Shown one piece after another: positions 14,534 through 17,506 of a DNA stretch of 17,506 nt. The notes beneath the pieces are model-generated. The model had not been told where the DNA came from. It searched no databases and saw nothing but the letters and a program-made list of their open reading frames with translations. A program made the translations under genes and the position numbers. The DNA lies in assembly GCA_015490435.1 (NCBI GenBank), contig WFXV01000249.1:1-17506 (forward strand). The letters are read 5' to 3'. This DNA comes from Thermaceae bacterium. Its GTDB lineage: Bacteria; Deinococcota; Deinococci; Deinococcales; Marinithermaceae. Numbering within the stretch: position 1 is the first letter of the stretch; each line of letters starts with the position of its first letter.

Positions 14534-14615
14534 TACAATGGGCGACCGGGGCCATTTTGCGTGAGAGCGAGGGGGGATTCGTATTGCGCGCAAGGCCCCG
14601 CGCGCGAAATGGAGG
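14534..14615 (+). promoter_or_regulatory. Leader region of the collagen-like gene
   Basis: This non-coding stretch holds a possible -10, TACAAT at 14534-14539 without a clear -35; a perfect ten-base palindrome, TTGCGCGCAA, at 14584-14593; and a ribosome binding site GGAGG at 14611-14615, four bases before the ATG. Nothing else is visible between 14470 and 14619. Confidence 0.35.
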
Positions 14616-15278
14616 TGCTATGAGGTTTGAGGGATTTCGGACCGCGCCCAGGCTGCGATTTTTCCTGGGAATCGTTTTCTTTCTGGCGCTGACCTCGGCG
14701 CAGGCTTGGGCGCAGTCGGCTGGTTTCGAGGTGACCGTGCCAGCGGGCGGAACGGTGGAGCTGCCGGTGGAGGGCTACTGCATGGACTACGGCAAGCCCT
14801 TCCCGAGCCGGGAGCTCGTCCCCTTGAATCCCGCTCCGCCGGAGATCCGGGCGTTGCTCGAGTACGCCTACGCCAAGGGGTACACCGACCGCTTCCCGCA
14901 CCAGGTTCAGCGGGCGGTCTGGTACTTCACCGACCGCGTTCAATACGACCCCAAGCGGCTTCCCGTCACCCATGAGCTCGTCCGCTACGGCAAGGCGCAC
15001 GGCAAGGGGGCTTTTCCCGCGGGGGTGCTCGAGCTCACCCAGGGCGTGAAGCAGGGCCTGCTCGACGCCCGCGTGCTCGGCTTCCACACCGTCTCCAAGC
15101 CGCCCTACCGGGGCAAGGGCACCCTGCGGATCACGAATAAGACCCCCGTACGCTGCGGGTCTTCGTCCCCTACGGCGTGAAGTTCCGTGACGCCCAAAAG
15201 CCGGGGACCCAGGACATGGCCGTCTTCGTCACCCGCATCGAGATCCAGGCCGCGCCCCAAAAGGTCCTGGTGGTGCAG

Positions 15279-15449
15279 GGCCCGCCCGGACCGCCCGGGC
15301 CCCCGGGTCCGCCGGGACCCCCGGCCCCGCGGGGCCGCAGGGTCCTGCCGGGCCTCCGGGCCCCAGAGGACCTGTGGGGCCGCAAGGGCCTCAAGGTCCG
15401 CAAGGGCCCGCCGGACCACCTGGACCGCAAGGCCCCCCCGGGCGTCAGC
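15279..15449 (+). repeat. Collagen-like Gly-X-Y repeat 1 (frame-shifted middle)
   Basis: Five GPP triplets are in the main frame. The next fourteen or so (GPA, GPQ, GPA, GPP, GPR, GPV, GPQ and onward) appear only in the neighbouring frame between the two C runs. Repaired, it is about 19 unbroken triplets, rich in Pro and Gln, without hydroxyproline-dependent features that could be judged. Confidence 0.82.
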
Positions 15450-15455
15450 TGTTGG

Positions 15456-15530
15456 GACCTGAACGCAAACGGCAAGCCGGATGCTGCTGAAGACTTAAAC
15501 GGCGACGGCAAGGTGGACGCCCGCGATTGC
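15456..15530 (+). other. Two tandem EF-hand-like calcium loops between collagen segments
   Basis: The encoded residues DLNANGKPDAAE and DLNGDGKVDARD each have acidic or Asn residues at loop positions 1, 3 and 5, Gly at 6 and an acid at 12, as in EF-hand or dockerin-type loops. They are flanked by single cysteines (SCWDLN and RDC), which could form a disulfide closing the module. The placement between two triple-helix segments suggests a calcium-stiffened hinge. Confidence 0.7.
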
Positions 15531-15533
15531 ATC

Positions 15534-15677
15534 GGTCCGCGGGGCCCGATGGGTCCGCAAGGGCCGCAGGGACCGGCCGGTCCCCCGGGGCCGCAGGGTC
15601 CGCAAGGGCCCATGGGTTCTCAGGGCCCCAAAGGCCCGCCCGGGCCGCCGGGTCCGCAAGGGCCTCCCGGCATCACC
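15534..15677 (+). repeat. Collagen-like Gly-X-Y repeat 2
   Basis: Sixteen consecutive Gly-X-Y triplets from GPR GPM GPQ to GPP GIT, unbroken and in frame, rich in GPQ and GPP. Its DNA is a diverged tandem repeat of nine-base-like units (for example GGTCCGCAAGGGCC). Confidence 0.9.
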
Positions 15678-15997
15678 GAGTTCCGCATCGTCACCCACCA
15701 GGTGGAAAGCGGGCTCGATTGCCCCTGTAGCCAGCCGGTGAGCGCTAGCGTGAGCTGCCCCGCCGGGTTCGTGGTCACCGGCGGCGGCGCCAGCGTGCGC
15801 ACCGCCAGCGGCACCTACGACCCGACCATCGCCATCCAGGCGAGCTACCCGATTTCGAGCGACGGCTGGTACGCGCAGGCGGGCCGGATGGTGGGTGGCC
15901 CCGGCGAGGACTGGGTGCTCACCGTCTGGGCGATCTGCGCAAAGCCCTACCAGCCTTCGGCGGCGAAGGGCGAGTAGCGAAGCTCCGACGCGTGACG

Positions 15998-16022
15998 GCG
16001 GGGGCCTTTTGGCCCCCGCTTA
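15998..16022 (+). terminator. Terminator after the collagen-like gene
   Basis: Perfect nine-base arms GCGGGGGCC (15998-16006) and GGCCCCCGC (16011-16019) around a TTTT loop, 20 bases after the stop codon. The T run is short (TTAAAAT follows), so its strength in this direction is uncertain, but the stem is very stable. Confidence 0.75.
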
Positions 16023-16036
16023 AAATGGATCCGGCC

Positions 16037-16699
16037 ATGGAGGTGGGATGGGTCCTCGCCCTTTTGGTTTTGATCCTGGTGGCGGTGCCGGAGCTCTGGC
16101 GCCGCACGACGCTCTCGGCCGCGCGCATGGTGGAATACGTCCGCCTTCCAGCGCCGCCCGAGGGCGCGTTCGCCGAGGCGTACCGCGAGACGGAAGATTG
16201 GGCCTTGGAAAGGGGTTTTGCCCCCGGGGTGGTAGCGGAGCTGCGCTTTCGTCTTGGCGGCGAGGCTGAGCGCATTGCCCGCACCGCCTACTGGCCGCAC
16301 CAAGACGGTAGGATCGTGCTTAGCCTGCTGGAAAACCAGGGGCGGGTTTTTTATGACTTCGACACCGCCTTCGAAGGTGTGGACCTCACCACCACGAACT
16401 TTCCCGGACACCTCGGTCACCCCTGTGTTTTGAACGGGGGCTTTCGCCTGCAGGTCTTCCCGAAGGAGGGGCTCGACGCGCTCTACGCCCGGCACCGGGA
16501 AGCGGTGGTCGGGCTCGAGCGCGCCCTCGGCCGTCCCGCCCTCGAGGTGGCGGAGGTCCTCCCCTGGGTCCAGGCGTACCAGGAGCGCCGGATGGAAGCG
16601 CTCCGGCGCTGCCCCTTCTTCTTCCTCCGGTTTTGGATCTGGCCTTTTATGCGCCGCCGCTACCTGAACCGTCCGGTTTGGGAGGTTACCCCACGCTGA
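16037..16699 (+). CDS. Membrane-anchored protein of unknown function
   Basis: A 220-residue protein with an N-terminal hydrophobic helix (residues about 5-17, WVLALLVLILVAV) that probably anchors it with the rest in the cytoplasm, since basic residues follow the helix. The soluble part has short motifs such as DWALERGF and TTTNFPGHLGHPCVLNGG and ends in an aromatic/basic tail (RFWIWPFMRRRYLNRP). No family is recognised. No ribosome binding site precedes ATG 16037; another in-frame ATG at 16025 overlaps a TAAAAT box (16021-16026), so 16037 fits a short or leaderless transcript better. The last 14 bases overlap the convergent metH gene. Confidence 0.72.
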   Translation: MEVGWVLALLVLILVAVPELWRRTTLSAARMVEYVRLPAPPEGAFAEAYRETEDWALERGFAPGVVAELRFRLGGEAERIARTAYWPHQDGRIVLSLLENQGRVFYDFDTAFEGVDLTTTNFPGHLGHPCVLNGGFRLQVFPKEGLDALYARHREAVVGLERALGRPALEVAEVLPWVQAYQERRMEALRRCPFFFLRFWIWPFMRRRYLNRPVWEVTPR

Positions 16700-17506
16700 A
16701 ATACCGTGCCTCGGGGTGGTGCACCGCGATCCCCGAGGTGCTCGCCTCGGGCACGAGCTGGAAGTCCTCGGTGAGCTGGACGCCGATCTTCCCCCAGTCG
16801 AGGAGGGCCTCCAGGGTCTTTTGCGCCTCGAGCTCAGGCCAAGCCGGGTACCCCGGGGCGTAGCGGGCGCCCTGGTAGCTCTTTTGGAAGAGCTTTTCCA
16901 CTGCCGGCGCGTCTTTATCCGCGATGCCCCACTCCTCGCGAAGGCGCTTGTGCCAGTACTCGGCGAGGGCCTCGGCCATCTCGACCACGAAGCCGTGGGT
17001 GAAGAGGTAGTCCTGGTAGCGGCCCGCTTCGAGGAGCCTCTTCGCCTCGTTCAGTCCCCGCTCGCCCACCGTGACCACGAAGAAGACCGCCACGTCCCGG
17101 GCCCCGGCCAAAAGGGCCCCCTTGGGCATCCAGTCTTCGACCCCCTCGAGCAGGGGGCCATGGCGGGGCAGGTGGTAGCGGGCGATGGAAAGTCCCTTTT
17201 CCGAGACCGGGTAGGGAATCCGGGCGAGGATCTCGCCCGCCTCGCTGAAGACGAGGAGGTCTTCCCCCTCCCGCGCCACCGGAAAGTAGCCGTAGGCGAC
17301 CTTGGGCTCGAGAAGCTCTTCCCCCCGGGCGAGGAGCGCGGCCAGGATGGGCTCGGCCTCGCGGGCGAGCAGCGCCTGGTACTCGCCCTCGGGGATCTTC
17401 CCCTTCTTGAACCCCCATTGCCCCCGGAAGAGGGCGCGCTTGTTCAAAAACCTCGCGATCTCGGGGATGGGGAGCTCGCCGGGGCCGAGGTAGCGCACCC
17501 CGAAGA
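16686..17506 (-). CDS. metH: Cobalamin-dependent methionine synthase, C-terminal activation domain (partial)
   Basis: The frame is open to the window edge, so the N-terminal part is missing; about 273 codons are visible. It matches the AdoMet-binding activation domain of MetH: an N-terminal lead (LFRGQWGFKKG), a VAYGYFPV segment, EDWMPKGALL, and RYAPGYPAWPELE, which carries the RxxxGYP AdoMet motif near 16865-16847. In MetH this domain allows reductive methylation of cob(II)alamin to restart the enzyme. The usual Cys in the PAC-P part of the motif is Trp here. A separate activation-domain protein is possible, but the gene running off the edge fits full-length metH better. It ends at TAA 16688-16686. 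Confidence 0.85.
   Translation of the reverse strand, partial: FGVRYLGPGELPIPEIARFLNKRALFRGQWGFKKGKIPEGEYQALLAREAEPILAALLARGEELLEPKVAYGYFPVAREGEDLLVFSEAGEILARIPYPVSEKGLSIARYHLPRHGPLLEGVEDWMPKGALLAGARDVAVFFVVTVGERGLNEAKRLLEAGRYQDYLFTHGFVVEMAEALAEYWHKRLREEWGIADKDAPAVEKLFQKSYQGARYAPGYPAWPELEAQKTLEALLDWGKIGVQLTEDFQLVPEASTSGIAVHHPEARYFSVG

Larger units (their letters stand above)
14620..15977 (+). pseudogene. Secreted modular collagen-like protein with thioester-domain-like head, three indels
   Basis: ATG 14620 (GGAGG before it) opens a protein with a signal peptide (cut after AWA, residue 31). An N-terminal domain follows with GYCMD (Cys54) and VQRAVWYFTD (Gln97), resembling TQXA/thioester adhesin domains. 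At about 15143-15150 one base is missing; restoring it joins TLRITNKTPV to LRVFVPYG and continues in the frame beginning at 15177. Then come Gly-X-Y repeats, paired EF-hand-like loops, more Gly-X-Y, and a C-terminal domain (about 15678-15977) with CPCSQP, SVSCPAGFVVTGGG, SYPISSDGW and WAICA, seen in other bacterial collagen-like proteins. A 5-C run (15318-15322) looks one short and a 7-C run (15433-15439) one long, hiding repeats between them. The repaired length is 452 residues. It is probably exported as a trimeric stalk. Confidence 0.8.

Noticed and set aside
15170..15613. Antisense frame with Gly-Pro-Cys and Gly-Pro-Gly repeats
   Set aside because: It is the complement of the Gly-Pro-rich collagen DNA; the plus strand has the signal peptide, ribosome binding site and ordered domains.
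15279..15677. Repeats considered as a CRISPR array or DNA satellite
   Set aside because: The period is a coding multiple of three with Gly at every third codon, and there are no constant repeats with unique spacers.

Overview
The window looks like the chromosome of a thermophilic member of the Deinococcota, order Thermales (a relative of Thermus or Oceanithermus). This is inferred from very high GC, heavy use of CTC-GAG Leu-Glu pairs, frequent GTG and TTG starts, tight gene packing with 4-19 base overlaps, and a possible leaderless promoter. I cannot name the species. No tRNA, rRNA or CRISPR array is visible.

Layout. Positions 1-331 (minus) are the cut-off end of an insertion sequence with the start of its transposase. 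Next come a plus-strand ABC-2 transporter pair and moaC (366-2522). moaC converges on a secreted TlpA-like thioredoxin gene (2485-2988, minus). A HAD phosphatase-like gene and a small unknown gene follow (3070-4019), probably driven by a leaderless promoter. A sulfur-metabolism-like cluster (4080-7968) holds two tandem pairs, each a sulfide:quinone-oxidoreductase-like flavoprotein plus a DUF1641 protein. A strong terminator separates the pairs, and a small cysteine-containing unknown protein follows. Both flavoproteins have exactly four cysteines, at matching positions.

From 14469 leftward to 7962 the minus strand carries a thiamine uptake operon. It has a promoter, a TPP riboswitch with a readable two-state expression platform, thiB, thiP, thiQ and thiamine pyrophosphokinase. 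Continuing with little or no spacing are a lipoprotein metalloprotease interrupted by one frameshift in a seven-base homopolymer, an unknown protein and a 66-residue two-helix membrane protein. Imported thiamine would be phosphorylated by the kinase to TPP, which closes the riboswitch.

Divergent from the operon is the most unusual locus (14620-15977): a secreted modular protein broken into shifted frames. Repaired on paper it reads signal peptide, a domain resembling Gram-positive thioester (TQXA/TED) adhesin domains, a collagen-like stretch, two tandem EF-hand-like calcium loops, a second collagen-like stretch, and a cysteine-containing C-terminal domain. Three single-base indels are needed. 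Two of them compensate each other and hide about 39 residues of collagen repeat. A terminator, an unknown membrane-anchored protein and the C-terminal activation domain of cobalamin-dependent methionine synthase (metH, partial, minus) close the window.

All the indels found (one in the protease, three in the collagen gene) lie in or next to C/G runs and in two exported modular proteins. They may be sequencing errors, real decay, or slippage-based variation; the sequence alone cannot decide.
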